DNA of 32,059 nt, from assembly GCA_027335965.1 (NCBI GenBank), contig DAHWGZ010000003.1:1-32059 (forward strand). The letters are read 5' to 3'. The position numbers were made by a program, and so were the translations under genes. Under the pieces are notes generated by a model. It was not told the DNA's origin, did not search any database, and saw only the letters and a list, made by a program, of their open reading frames with translations. Numbering within the stretch: position 1 is the stretch's first letter; each line of letters begins with the position of its first letter. Source of the DNA: Acidiferrobacter sp. (GTDB taxonomy: Bacteria > Pseudomonadota > Gammaproteobacteria > Acidiferrobacterales > Acidiferrobacteraceae). Shown one piece after another: positions 16,844 through 25,749 of this stretch.

Positions 16844-17317
16844 ATGATAGATCGCGACGGATATCGCCCCAACGTCGGCATCATCCTCACCAATGCCGAG
16901 GGCCAGGTGTTTTGGGCGCGCCGCTGCCGCTGCGATGGCTGGCAGTTCCCTCAGGGGGGCATACAGCGCAAAGAGAGCGCCGAGGAGGCCCTGTTTCGCG
17001 AACTCTATGAGGAGGTGGGGCTTGAGAGCGGGCAGGTGGAGATCTGTGGCCGCACGCGCGGCTGGCTGCGCTATGACCTGCCACGCGCCTACCAGCGTCC
17101 CACCGGGCCGCGGCGGTTCCGCGGGCAGAAGCAGGTATGGTTTCTGCTGCGGTTCACGGGCAGCGAGGCCGACGTCAGGCTCGATCTGTCGGCGTCCCCG
17201 GAGTTCGATGCGTGGCGATGGGTGGAGTACTGGAGCCCGATTGATGCCATCGTGGCGTTCAAGCGCAAGGTGTATGAGAGCGCGTTGACCGAACTCGCCC
17301 CCTTGCTCAAACGCTGA
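16844..17317 (+). CDS. rppH: RNA pyrophosphohydrolase RppH
   Basis: 157 residues from ATG at 16844. [17 protein letters not shown] aligns with E. coli RppH ([15 protein letters not shown]). The Nudix box [23 protein letters not shown] (38-60) is complete, with Glu44, Arg52, Glu53, Glu56 and Glu57. The [11 protein letters not shown] and [13 protein letters not shown] segments are RppH-specific. The enzyme removes pyrophosphate from 5'-triphosphorylated mRNA and so starts RNase E-dependent decay. No Shine-Dalgarno sequence precedes the start; a TTG nine bases earlier is in frame but less likely. The TGA stop overlaps the ATG of the next gene, so the pair is coupled. Confidence 0.93.
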   Translation: MIDRDGYRPNVGIILTNAEGQVFWARRCRCDGWQFPQGGIQRKESAEEALFRELYEEVGLESGQVEICGRTRGWLRYDLPRAYQRPTGPRRFRGQKQVWFLLRFTGSEADVRLDLSASPEFDAWRWVEYWSPIDAIVAFKRKVYESALTELAPLLKR

Positions 17318-17919
17318 TGGATCGATTGCTTGAATGGCGGGATCGGGAAGTGTGGCTGGTCTGCGGCGGACCGCCGGCGGTCTATTACCTGGTGGATCGC
17401 GCGGCGGGCGGGGTGCTCATAAACGCCCCACGGTTCGATCAAGCGACTTATGAGGTACTGCGCCGCCATGCCGATCCGCGCTTTCTGTTTCTTCCAAGCC
17501 GGTTGGGGGCGCGTGACATCGGGGCGTGGCGCAAGGTGGGGCTGCGCGTGCTTGTTTCCGCTCAGGAGGAGGGGGTGATGGACGCCGACCTGCGCGTCGA
17601 TGCCCAGCATAAGCTCACGAGGACGATCGATTTTCTGCCGCTTCCCGGGCGTACGCGCGGGACCTGTGGCCTGCGCCTGAAGAATCTCCCCGGGGCGGTA
17701 TTCGTGGGGCCGGCCTTGGCCCCCGGCGACTCGGGCTGGCCGGAGTTGATCCCGGAGCCCGACGACCTCTCCTATGAGGGCCGCCTCATAGGCGCGGTGG
17801 GGCTCGGCGGCGAGGTCTTCGACTATCTCTTCACGGACCGCTTCGTGCCCGGTCATACGCGTTTTGGGCCCGGCGCCGGCGACGCCTTGCGCGCCCATAT
17901 CGAGCGGTTATTGGCTTAG
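17317..17919 (+). CDS. Metallo-beta-lactamase-fold protein lacking metal ligands
   Basis: 200 residues, starting with the ATG that overlaps the rppH stop codon. The order of elements follows a small metallo-beta-lactamase-fold hydrolase: a first beta-sheet (WLVCGGPPAVYYLVDRAAGGVLINAP), a segment where THxHxDH should be but which reads PSRLGARD (60-67), and LPLPGRTRGTCGL (107-119) where PGHTxGSxGL is usual. GAVFVGPALAPGDSGWP (126-142) takes the place of the next ligand strand. All expected metal-binding histidines are replaced, so it is probably a non-catalytic fold or binding protein. The family assignment rests on motif order only. Coupling to rppH suggests a shared or housekeeping role. A plain hypothetical protein is the alternative. 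Confidence 0.55.
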   Translation: MDRLLEWRDREVWLVCGGPPAVYYLVDRAAGGVLINAPRFDQATYEVLRRHADPRFLFLPSRLGARDIGAWRKVGLRVLVSAQEEGVMDADLRVDAQHKLTRTIDFLPLPGRTRGTCGLRLKNLPGAVFVGPALAPGDSGWPELIPEPDDLSYEGRLIGAVGLGGEVFDYLFTDRFVPGHTRFGPGAGDALRAHIERLLA

Positions 17920-18375
17920 GACGCCTCTCAGTTCCCCCGAGGCGCGCCTGAGCTCGCCCCCGACCTCAACAAGCGCAAGGCCGCGAAACGGGGTTCGGCC
18001 GGGGTGGGAAAGCAAAAACGGATCGTTGCGCGCCCCGGAGGCCGCATTCCAACAGGATAACGCCGTCCCTTCGCTCCAGCCGCATTGCCGAGGCTTCCTC
18101 GCTACCAGGGGTGGCTTCGCCCTCGCTCCCGCATGGGTCATGATGATGTTCCGTCCGTGATCCGGCAATGGTGACATGATGGCAACGAGGTGGGACCGCA
18201 AACGGGCAACCTCCTCGGGCGCCGGCGGCGTTGCGTGAAATGAGGCGATGAGACCCCGCTTGGCGGCCTTTTCGAGGATCGAGACAGAGGCCTGCATCGG
18301 GGGTCCGGATGGATGGCCGCAATCGACTCTTGTCCCGGGTATCGCGGATGGCATTCCGGGCAAGCAGGCGCGCCT
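17920..18375. other. Intergenic region without a recognised gene
   Basis: About 456 bases between the MBL-fold gene and the end of the RND operon. A minus-strand frame of up to 151 codons spans 17908-18363, but its translation is low-complexity and matches nothing I recognise, and it overlaps the preceding gene's end. It could be a decayed gene. No clear terminator for the RND operon is visible. Confidence 0.4.
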
Positions 18376-21300
18376 TCATGGGCCCGCCGGGTGCGTGTCG
18401 CGAGTTACGGCAGGTTGCGGGCGCCGCCAGCGGCTCAAGGCCAGATAGATGACGGGCGTCGTGTAGAGGGTCAGGGCCTGCGAGACGATGAGGCCACCGA
18501 TGACCGTGACGCCGATCGGTTGGCGCAGGTGGTGGCCGGTACCAAAGGCAAGGGCGAGCGGCACGGCGCCGAGAAGCGCCGCGAGGGTCGTCATGAGGAT
18601 CGGGCGAAAGCGCTTGAGGCACGCGGCGCGTATCGCTTCTTCGTGACTCAGGCCTTGCGTGCGCTCGGCCTCGAGCGCGAAGTCGACGAGCATGATGCCG
18701 TTTTTCTTGACGATGCCCATGAGCAGAAAGATGCCGATGATGGCGATGACCGACAGCGGCAGCCCCGTGAGCGTGAGCGCGAGCAGCGCGCCGACGCCCG
18801 CCGAGGGGAGCGTCGAGAGGATCGTGAGGGGCTGGGTGAGGCTTTCGTAGAGCACGCCGAGCACGATATAGATCGCCGCCAGCGCCGCCAGGATGAGCAT
18901 CGGTTCGGCGGCGATCGAGCGCAGGAAGAAGCGGGCATTCCCGCCAAAACGCATGCGCACCCCGGGGGGCAGGGCCATGCCGGCGATGGTCTTTTGGACC
19001 TCGTGGATGACCGAGCCCAGGACCGCGCCGTGCGCCAGGTTGAAGCTCACCGTTGCCGCCGGCAGCCCATTGTAGTGACGCACCGATAAGGGCACGGAGG
19101 TGCGCACGAAGTGCGCGACGGCAGTGAGCAGCACCGGGCCCGTGCGGCCAGCCACATAGATGTGGTCGAGGCGGGCGGGGGATTGGCTCAGGGCATGCGG
19201 TACCGTCAGGACCACCTCGTATTGGTTTTCGGCGTTATAGATACGCGCGATCTGGCGCTGCGCGTAGGCGTCGTTCAAGGCCGCGTCGATAGCGGCGACC
19301 GATACTCCCAGGCGCGCGGCGCGCTTGCGGTCGATTGCCACGGTGATCTCGGGTTCCGGCTTGTCCTGGTTCGAGGACGCGGCACGGATGCCGGGGAGAT
19401 GGGCGATGCGCCGATCGATCCGGCTCGTGACCTGCCCCAGGGACTGAAGCGAGGGATCGAGTACCGTGAAATCGTACTGGCCGTTCGTCGACTGGCCCCC
19501 CACGAAGATGTCCTGCGCGACGAACAAGTAGGTATGGATGCCGATGAGGCGCGCAAGTCGTGGGCGCAGGCGCGCGAGGATCGCTTGCGCCGAAAGCTTG
19601 CGGTCATCGCGCGGTTTCAGGCCGATAAAAAGCTTGCCGCGATTGGGTGGCGTGAAGCCGTTGACGACGCCGATGCTCGAGCTCACGGTCGCCACGTCCC
19701 GGTCTTTTTGGATCACAGCGACCACGCGGCGTTGCAAGGTCTTCATGCGCGCAAACGAGACATCGGATCCGGCCACGGTATTGCCGATGACAAGTCCGGT
19801 GTCCTCCTCGGGCAGAAAGCCCTTGGGGATGCGCACATAGAGCATGGCCGTTGCCGCGACCGTGGCCACCATCAAGACGAGCATGAGCCGGCGATGGCGC
19901 AGCGACCAATCGAGCGAACGTTCGTAGGCGCCAACCATGTGCTCGTAGCCTTGCGCGAGGCGCGCCGACAGCGAGCCTGGTCTCGGGGCGACGATGCCGG
20001 GACGCAGGAAATGGGCGCAGATCATGGGGGTCACGGTCAGCGATATGAGCGCCGATATGGCGATCGCGAGCGTGAGCGTCATGGCGAACTCATGAAAAAG
20101 TTCCCCCACGATGCCCGGCATGAGGGTCAGCGGAACGAACACCGCGACCAGGGACAGGGTGATGGATATCACGGTGAATCCGATCTGGCGCGATCCGCGG
20201 AGCGCCGCCTCCATGGGCGAGAGACCGGATTCGTGGTGGGTCATGATGTTCTCGATCATGACGATCGCGTCGTCGACGACGAAGCCCACCGATATGGTGA
20301 GCGCCATGAGCGAGAAGTTGTCGAGGGAAAACCCGAGCGCCCACATGGCGGCGAGGGTGCCGGCGATCGATAGCGGCACGGTCACGCCGGCGGCGATAGT
20401 GGGCGCCGCGCGCCTCATGAACGCCCATACCACCAAGAGCACGAGCACCACGGTGATGAAAAGCGTGATCTCGATATCGCTAACGCTGGCGCGTATGGTC
20501 GTGGTGCGATCCGTCAGCACCCGCAGGCGCACGCCGGCCGGCAGCGCTCGGCGGATGTCGGGGAGCCGTTTTTTGATGGCGTCGACGGTGGCTATGACGT
20601 TGGCCTCGGGGGTTTTCGTGATGGTCACGAGCACCGCGGGCTTCGCGCCGTCCCAGGCGGCTTGATGGGTGTCGGTGACGCCGGTGACGACCGAGGCCAC
20701 CTCGCCCAAGCGCACGATCCCCGGACCGTTGGTTTTCAGCACGATGCGCCGGTACTGGCGGGCGGTGTGCAATTGGCCGTCGGTGGCGATCACCGAGTCG
20801 TTCTCGGGCCCGCGGAACTCCCCGAGCGGGCTTAGCAGGTTGGCGGCGCGTATCGCGGTATAGACGTCTTCGGCCGTGAGCCCGGCATGGGCGAGCGGCC
20901 CCGGGTGAATGTTGACGCGCACGGCGGGGGACTGCGCCCCGTTGATCTGCACGAGCGCCACCCCCGGGACCTGCGCGAGACGCTCGGCCAAGGTGGTGTC
21001 GGCGGCGTCGTATACGGTCCCCGGACGCTGCGTGCGCGAGCTCAACGCCATCGTCAGAATCGGCCGCGAGGCGGGATTGAATTCCTTGTAGTAGGGGCGG
21101 CTCGGGAGATTCGCCGGGAGGTCCGGCAATGCGGCATTGATGCCGGCCTGGATGGCGGCGGCGTCCCGGGCCGCGCCTCCGACGCGCGAGAACAACAAGA
21201 CCACGTTGCTCGCGCCAAGCGAGTTGAACGACATGATCTGGTAGAGGCCGGGGATCTTCCCGAGCTGCCGCTCGAGCGGCGCCGCCACCGTGCTCGCCAT

Positions 21301-21474
21301 GGTCTTCGGGCTCGCGCCCGGCTCATGCGCCAACACCACGAATGCGGGCAGCGGGATATTCGGCACCGCGGCGACCGGCAGCAGGCGGTCGGTGAAGACG
21401 CCGGCCACCAGGATGCCCAGGGCGATGAGCATCGTGCCGATCGGCCGCTTGATGAAGGGCGCGGAGATATTCAT
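18376..21474 (-). CDS. mdtC: RND efflux pump subunit, MdtC-like
   Basis: 1032 residues, normal for HAE1-type RND pumps. It opens MNISAPFIKRPIGTMLIALGILVAG (first membrane helix). The proton-relay pair is in GFVVDDAIVMIENI (about 405-418), and the relay lysine is in GIVKKNGIMLVDFALEAER (about 940). Twelve membrane helices and two large periplasmic loops are evident. It starts four bases after the stop of the first RND gene, so both are co-translated. Two unlike RND chains after one adaptor is the MdtABC/MuxABC arrangement, in which the pumps form mixed trimers exporting compounds such as bile salts, novobiocin or metal-linked toxicants. This second chain is the more divergent. The substrate is not known here. 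Confidence 0.85.
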   Translation of the reverse strand: MNISAPFIKRPIGTMLIALGILVAGVFTDRLLPVAAVPNIPLPAFVVLAHEPGASPKTMASTVAAPLERQLGKIPGLYQIMSFNSLGASNVVLLFSRVGGAARDAAAIQAGINAALPDLPANLPSRPYYKEFNPASRPILTMALSSRTQRPGTVYDAADTTLAERLAQVPGVALVQINGAQSPAVRVNIHPGPLAHAGLTAEDVYTAIRAANLLSPLGEFRGPENDSVIATDGQLHTARQYRRIVLKTNGPGIVRLGEVASVVTGVTDTHQAAWDGAKPAVLVTITKTPEANVIATVDAIKKRLPDIRRALPAGVRLRVLTDRTTTIRASVSDIEITLFITVVLVLLVVWAFMRRAAPTIAAGVTVPLSIAGTLAAMWALGFSLDNFSLMALTISVGFVVDDAIVMIENIMTHHESGLSPMEAALRGSRQIGFTVISITLSLVAVFVPLTLMPGIVGELFHEFAMTLTLAIAISALISLTVTPMICAHFLRPGIVAPRPGSLSARLAQGYEHMVGAYERSLDWSLRHRRLMLVLMVATVAATAMLYVRIPKGFLPEEDTGLVIGNTVAGSDVSFARMKTLQRRVVAVIQKDRDVATVSSSIGVVNGFTPPNRGKLFIGLKPRDDRKLSAQAILARLRPRLARLIGIHTYLFVAQDIFVGGQSTNGQYDFTVLDPSLQSLGQVTSRIDRRIAHLPGIRAASSNQDKPEPEITVAIDRKRAARLGVSVAAIDAALNDAYAQRQIARIYNAENQYEVVLTVPHALSQSPARLDHIYVAGRTGPVLLTAVAHFVRTSVPLSVRHYNGLPAATVSFNLAHGAVLGSVIHEVQKTIAGMALPPGVRMRFGGNARFFLRSIAAEPMLILAALAAIYIVLGVLYESLTQPLTILSTLPSAGVGALLALTLTGLPLSVIAIIGIFLLMGIVKKNGIMLVDFALEAERTQGLSHEEAIRAACLKRFRPILMTTLAALLGAVPLALAFGTGHHLRQPIGVTVIGGLIVSQALTLYTTPVIYLALSRWRRPQPAVTRDTHPAGP

Positions 21475-21477
21475 GCG

Positions 21478-24400
21478 CTAATCGCCGAGCGCGGGCGCGG
21501 TCCCAAGCCAGCCGGGCCGGCGCAGGCCGTCCAGGGCGAGGTAGATCACGGGCGTCGTGAAGAGCGTCAGGAATTGGCTCACGAGCAGTCCGCCTATGAT
21601 GGTGATGCCAAGCGGACCGCGCAGCTCTGCGCCGGCGCCCCCCTCGAGGACCAGGGGCACGGCCCCCAAGAGCGCGGCGAGCGTGGTCATGATGATGGGC
21701 CGAAAGCGCAGCACCGAGGCCTCGACTATGGCGTCCTCGGGGGAGGCGCCGCGGCGCTGCGCCTCAATCGCGAAATCCACCATCATGATGCCGTTTTTCT
21801 TGACGATGCCCATGAGCAGGACAATGCCCACCAGGGCTACGATGGTGAATTCGGTACCGGTGAGAAACAGCGCGGCGAGCGCGCCGATGCCGGCCGAGGG
21901 CAGGGTCGAAAGTATGGTCAGCGGATGGATCGCGCTTTCATAGAGGATGCCGAGCACGATATAGATCACGATGAGGGTCGCCGCGATGAGCCAGGGCTCG
22001 CGCGCGAGCGCGGTGTGAAAGCGTGCCGCCGCCCCCGAGTAAGCGCCGCTCACGGTGGCCGGCTCATGGAGGCTTCGTTCGGCGCGCGTGATCGAGCGCT
22101 CCGCGGCATCGAGCGTGACGCCGGGCGCGAGATTGAAGCCTATGGTCACTGCCGGGATCTGGTTTTCCTGGTCGATGGCAAGCGGCGCGAGGCGGCTACT
22201 GATGCGCGCGACCTCGTCGAGCGGAATCTCGGCGTTGCCGGTCCCGGGCAGGTACAGGGAACCGAGCGCCGCCGGGCTCTGGCGAAAGCGTCGGGCGACG
22301 CCCAACACCACGCGATACTGATCGTTCTGGGTGTAGATGGTCGAGACCTGACGCTGGCCGTAGGCGTCGTAGAGGATGTTGGCGACGGTTTGCATGCTGA
22401 CGCCGAGGGTCGCGGCGCGCGTCCTCATGAACCGCACATAGGTCTCGGGGGCGGCGTTGTTGCCGCTGGTCGCGACATCGCGCAGCCTCGGGTCGTGCCG
22501 CAGGACGTGCGCCAGCGCCCCGCTGAACCGTTCGAGGGTCGCCCTGTCGGTATCGGAGAGGGTGTACTGGTAGTCGGTGGGTGATGGGCGCGAGGACAGG
22601 GTGATGTCCTGCACCGGACGCATGTCCACGCGCAGCCCCGGGATCGCATACAGGGCGCGCCGCAGGGCCGCCTCCACGGTCGGCAGGGCCGGGCGCGCGC
22701 CGATCGGTTTCAGGATGACGGTCAGCTGGCCGCTGTTGGGTGTGGGGTTGGTGAGTCCCGTGCCGATATAGGACGTCACGCCCGCGACTGCGGCGTTGCG
22801 GCGGATCTGGGCTGCGGCCTTGGCTTGCAGGGCCGTAAACGCGTCAAGCGAGATATTGCCGCGCGCGCGCGTGGCGACGGAGATTTCGCTCGTGTCCTGC
22901 GGCGGCAGCAGGCCCTTGGGGATGGCCAGAAAGAGCGCCAGGGTGCCGGCCAGTGTCGCGCCAAACACCGTCAACACGAACGCCCGGTGGCGAAGCACGG
23001 CGATGAGCGCGGACCGGTAACGCTCGCGCAGCGTGACCCACAGGTGATCGATGACGCCGGCGAGCGCCGAGCGTCGCGCCGTGGTGGGTTGCAGGAGATG
23101 GGCGCACATCATGGGCGTGAGGGTGAGGGATATCAGCGCCGACATCGCCACCGCCACCGCGAGCGTCATCGAGAATTCGCGAAACAGGCGGCCCACGAGG
23201 CCTGGCATGAACAATAGCGGGATGAAGACTGCGATGAGCGAGATGGTCAACGACACGATCGTAAAGCCGATCTGCCGGGCCCCCTCGAGGGCCGCGGCCA
23301 GGGGGCGGCTCCCGGTCTCGAGAAAGCGCACGATGTTCTCGATCATGACGATGGCGTCATCGACCACGAAGCCGGAGGCTACGGTGAGCGCCATGAGCGA
23401 AAGATTGTCGAGGCTGAAGTCGAGGGCGTGCATGACGGCAAAGGTGCCCACCAAGGATAGCGGCAGGGCCACCGCCGGGATCAGCGCGGCCCGCCAGGTG
23501 GGCAAGAACACGAAGATCACGAGCACCACCAGCACGATCGCGGTGACGAGGGTCAGCTCGACGTCGGCGACCGAGGCCTTGATGGTCGCCGTGCGGTTGG
23601 CGACGATCGAGAGCTTGGTGGCGGCCGGCAGGGTCTTGGACAGGCCTTTCAGTGCCGCCTTGACGCGTGCCACGGTGTGCACGATGTTGGCGCCAGGCTC
23701 TCGGTCTATCGACAAGAGCACCGCAGGCGTGCCGTTGAAGGTCGTGGCGACCGCCGGATTCTCAAGGCCGGGCACGACGGAACCCACGTCCGCCAGGGTG
23801 ACCGGCGCGCCGCCGACCGAGGCGATGACGATGCGCCGAAAGCCGCGCACCGTGCGCAGCTGATCGGTCGCGCCCACCGCGAAGGCCTGGCGGCGCCCCT
23901 CAAAGCCCCCCTTGGGCCCGTTTTGGTTGGCGTTGGCAATGGCCGTGCGCACGTTCTCCAGCGACAAGCCATAGGCCGCGAGCCGCGTCGGATCGATGTG
24001 GACCCGCACCGCCTTTTTCATGCCTCCCTGGACGCGCACGCGCCCGACGCCCGAGACCTCGCTCAATCGCGGCGTGATGAGCGTGTTGGCGACGTTGGCG
24101 AGCGCGTACAGGGGCACGGTGCGCGAGGTGAGCGCAAGCATCAGCACCGGACTGTCCGCGGGATTGATCTCCGAGTAGACCGGCGGGTAGGGGATGTTCG
24201 GCGGCAAGGTCGCGGCCGCGGCGTCGATGGCCGCCTGCACGGCCTGGGCGGCGGTGGTGAGCGGCTCGTGGAGGGTGAATCGCAGGGTGATGGCGCTGGT
24301 CCCATAGGAGCTCACGGAACTCATGTCGGCAAGGCCCGCGATGTCCCCGAATTGGTGCTGGAGGGGGGCTGTGATGAGGCGCGACACGGTGTCGGCGTTG

Positions 24401-24561
24401 GCGCCCGGTAGGCGGGTCGTGACGAGGATCGTCGGGAATGCCACGGAGGGCAGGGACGCGACCGGCAGCGCGCGGTATCCGAGGAGGCCGCCGAGCAGCA
24501 GCGCGACCGCGAGCAGCGTGGTCGCGATCGGGCGCGTGATGAACGGACGCGAGATATTCAC
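21478..24561 (-). CDS. mdtB: RND efflux pump subunit, MdtB-like
   Basis: 1027 residues from GTG at 24561, whose last bases overlap the TGA stop of the adaptor gene (GTGA). The frame runs further upstream only as a shadow of the adaptor gene. It opens NISRPFITRPIATTLLAVALLLGGLLGYRALPVASLP, closely matching the MdtB/MuxB start. It has SLPSVAFPTI, a TM4 Asp pair in ASGFVVDDAIVMIENI (about 405-418) and a TM10 lysine in GIVKKNGIMMVDFA. ALTSRTVPLYALANVANT and VSGVGRVRVQGG in the porter domain are MdtBC-type. It would take substrate from the periplasm or the inner-membrane outer leaflet using the proton gradient, together with the second RND chain, the adaptor and the outer-membrane factor of this operon. 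Confidence 0.88.
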   Translation of the reverse strand: MNISRPFITRPIATTLLAVALLLGGLLGYRALPVASLPSVAFPTILVTTRLPGANADTVSRLITAPLQHQFGDIAGLADMSSVSSYGTSAITLRFTLHEPLTTAAQAVQAAIDAAAATLPPNIPYPPVYSEINPADSPVLMLALTSRTVPLYALANVANTLITPRLSEVSGVGRVRVQGGMKKAVRVHIDPTRLAAYGLSLENVRTAIANANQNGPKGGFEGRRQAFAVGATDQLRTVRGFRRIVIASVGGAPVTLADVGSVVPGLENPAVATTFNGTPAVLLSIDREPGANIVHTVARVKAALKGLSKTLPAATKLSIVANRTATIKASVADVELTLVTAIVLVVLVIFVFLPTWRAALIPAVALPLSLVGTFAVMHALDFSLDNLSLMALTVASGFVVDDAIVMIENIVRFLETGSRPLAAALEGARQIGFTIVSLTISLIAVFIPLLFMPGLVGRLFREFSMTLAVAVAMSALISLTLTPMMCAHLLQPTTARRSALAGVIDHLWVTLRERYRSALIAVLRHRAFVLTVFGATLAGTLALFLAIPKGLLPPQDTSEISVATRARGNISLDAFTALQAKAAAQIRRNAAVAGVTSYIGTGLTNPTPNSGQLTVILKPIGARPALPTVEAALRRALYAIPGLRVDMRPVQDITLSSRPSPTDYQYTLSDTDRATLERFSGALAHVLRHDPRLRDVATSGNNAAPETYVRFMRTRAATLGVSMQTVANILYDAYGQRQVSTIYTQNDQYRVVLGVARRFRQSPAALGSLYLPGTGNAEIPLDEVARISSRLAPLAIDQENQIPAVTIGFNLAPGVTLDAAERSITRAERSLHEPATVSGAYSGAAARFHTALAREPWLIAATLIVIYIVLGILYESAIHPLTILSTLPSAGIGALAALFLTGTEFTIVALVGIVLLMGIVKKNGIMMVDFAIEAQRRGASPEDAIVEASVLRFRPIIMTTLAALLGAVPLVLEGGAGAELRGPLGITIIGGLLVSQFLTLFTTPVIYLALDGLRRPGWLGTAPALGD

Positions 24562-25748
24562 GCGTGGCTCGGTGCGTGCCGTTTGGGCAGGATGCGAATT
24601 CGCGCCCCCGGGTGCAGGCGCGAGCCGCCGAGTACCACGACGCGCATGCCCGCGCGTAGTCCCGAGCGGATGACCGTCTGGTGTTGATCGGCAAAGCCCA
24701 GGCGCACCGGGATGTCGCTGACGCGCATCGCCGCGGCCTTGCCCTTGCGCCCGCCTTTTTTGGTCTGGCCCGCAGACGGCTTGCGCGTCTGCACGGCATA
24801 CACGAACGGGCCCTCGGGTCCCTGGCGCACCGCCACCGAGGGAACGACAAGGACATGGTGCTCGGTGCGGACCTTCAGCCGGACATTGACGAAGGCCCCG
24901 GGCCACAGGGCTAAAGAGGGGTTTTTGAAGCGGGCCTTGAGGGTCAGCGTGCCGGTCGATTGATTGACGACGTTGTCGAGGACCGTCAATGCCCCGCGCG
25001 CCAGGACCGCGCGTTGCCCGCCCTGGCGCGCGTATGCGGTCACGTTCAGGGCGTGCGCGTTCAGGGCCTGCATGACCTCCGGAAGGTTTTGCTGCGGAAG
25101 GCTGAAAAGCACATAGATCGGTTGGATGGTGGTGATGGTGACGATGCCGCCCTGGGTGTTGGGGCTCACGATATTGCCGGCATTGACCGCCAGGAACCCG
25201 GTGCGCCCGGAGATCGGCGCGGTGATGCGCGTGTAGCCGAGGTTCGTGCGTGCGGTGACCACCTGCGCATCGTCTTGCGCCACGATGGCCAAGTCCTCGG
25301 CGACCGTGGCCTTTTGCTGGGCCACGATCTCGGCGGAGATGTAGTGGTGAGTAATGAGCATCTGGTAGCGCTTCAGGGTGTCGCGCGCGACCGCCAGCAG
25401 GGCCTGGTCCTGGGCGCGCTTGGCGAGCGCCTGGGCCAGTGCCGCCTGATACGGGCGCGGGTCGATGCGCGCCAACAGCGTGCCGCGCCGCACGACGCTC
25501 CCCTGACGGAAATCCACGGCGGTCATGGGGCCCGTGATCATCGGTGCGACGGTCACCGTGCGATAGGCCTGGACGAGCCCCAGGGCGCGCAGGGTGATCG
25601 GGATGTTGGCGTATCCGGCGCGCGCCACGCGCACCGGGGTCGGGGGCGGCGTGGGATGGTGCTTTTTGGGTTGATAGACCAGGCGCACGATCACGAGCGC
25701 GCCAAGGGTTATGACCAATGCAAGGCTCAGGCGTTTACCGCGGGACAT
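24558..25748 (-). CDS. mdtA: RND periplasmic adaptor (membrane fusion protein), MdtA-like
   Basis: 396 residues. An N-terminal membrane anchor or uncleaved signal (about 8-26) is followed by a Pro-rich linker. A split lipoyl/barrel-sandwich domain follows (GLVQAYRTVTVAPMITGPMTAVDFRQGSVVRRGTLLARIDPRPYQ at about 57-101, then TRITAPISGRTGFLAVNAGNIV at about 172-195), with an alpha-hairpin between its halves. A beta-barrel (YVLFSLPQQNLPEV, LTVLDNVVNQSTGTLTLKARFKNP) and a membrane-proximal domain come last. IDxxTGTxxLKAxFxNxxxxLWPG is the MdtA/MuxA signature. It links the RND pumps to the outer-membrane channel. ATG at 25748 lies one base after the outer-membrane factor's stop, with GGAAG upstream. 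A Lys/Arg-rich insert (TKKGGRKGKAA at about 336) is unusual. Confidence 0.9.
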   Translation of the reverse strand: MSRGKRLSLALVITLGALVIVRLVYQPKKHHPTPPPTPVRVARAGYANIPITLRALGLVQAYRTVTVAPMITGPMTAVDFRQGSVVRRGTLLARIDPRPYQAALAQALAKRAQDQALLAVARDTLKRYQMLITHHYISAEIVAQQKATVAEDLAIVAQDDAQVVTARTNLGYTRITAPISGRTGFLAVNAGNIVSPNTQGGIVTITTIQPIYVLFSLPQQNLPEVMQALNAHALNVTAYARQGGQRAVLARGALTVLDNVVNQSTGTLTLKARFKNPSLALWPGAFVNVRLKVRTEHHVLVVPSVAVRQGPEGPFVYAVQTRKPSAGQTKKGGRKGKAAAMRVSDIPVRLGFADQHQTVIRSGLRAGMRVVVLGGSRLHPGARIRILPKRHAPSHA

Positions 25749-25749
25749 G

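Noticed and set aside
17908..18363. 151-codon minus-strand frame after the MBL-fold gene
   Set aside because: No recognisable family, no ribosome-binding site and overlap with the preceding gene; left as an unexplained intergenic region.
19111..22584. Long plus-strand frames opposite the two RND genes
   Set aside because: His/Asp/Arg-rich antisense shadows without motifs or ribosome-binding sites, while both RND genes are intact.
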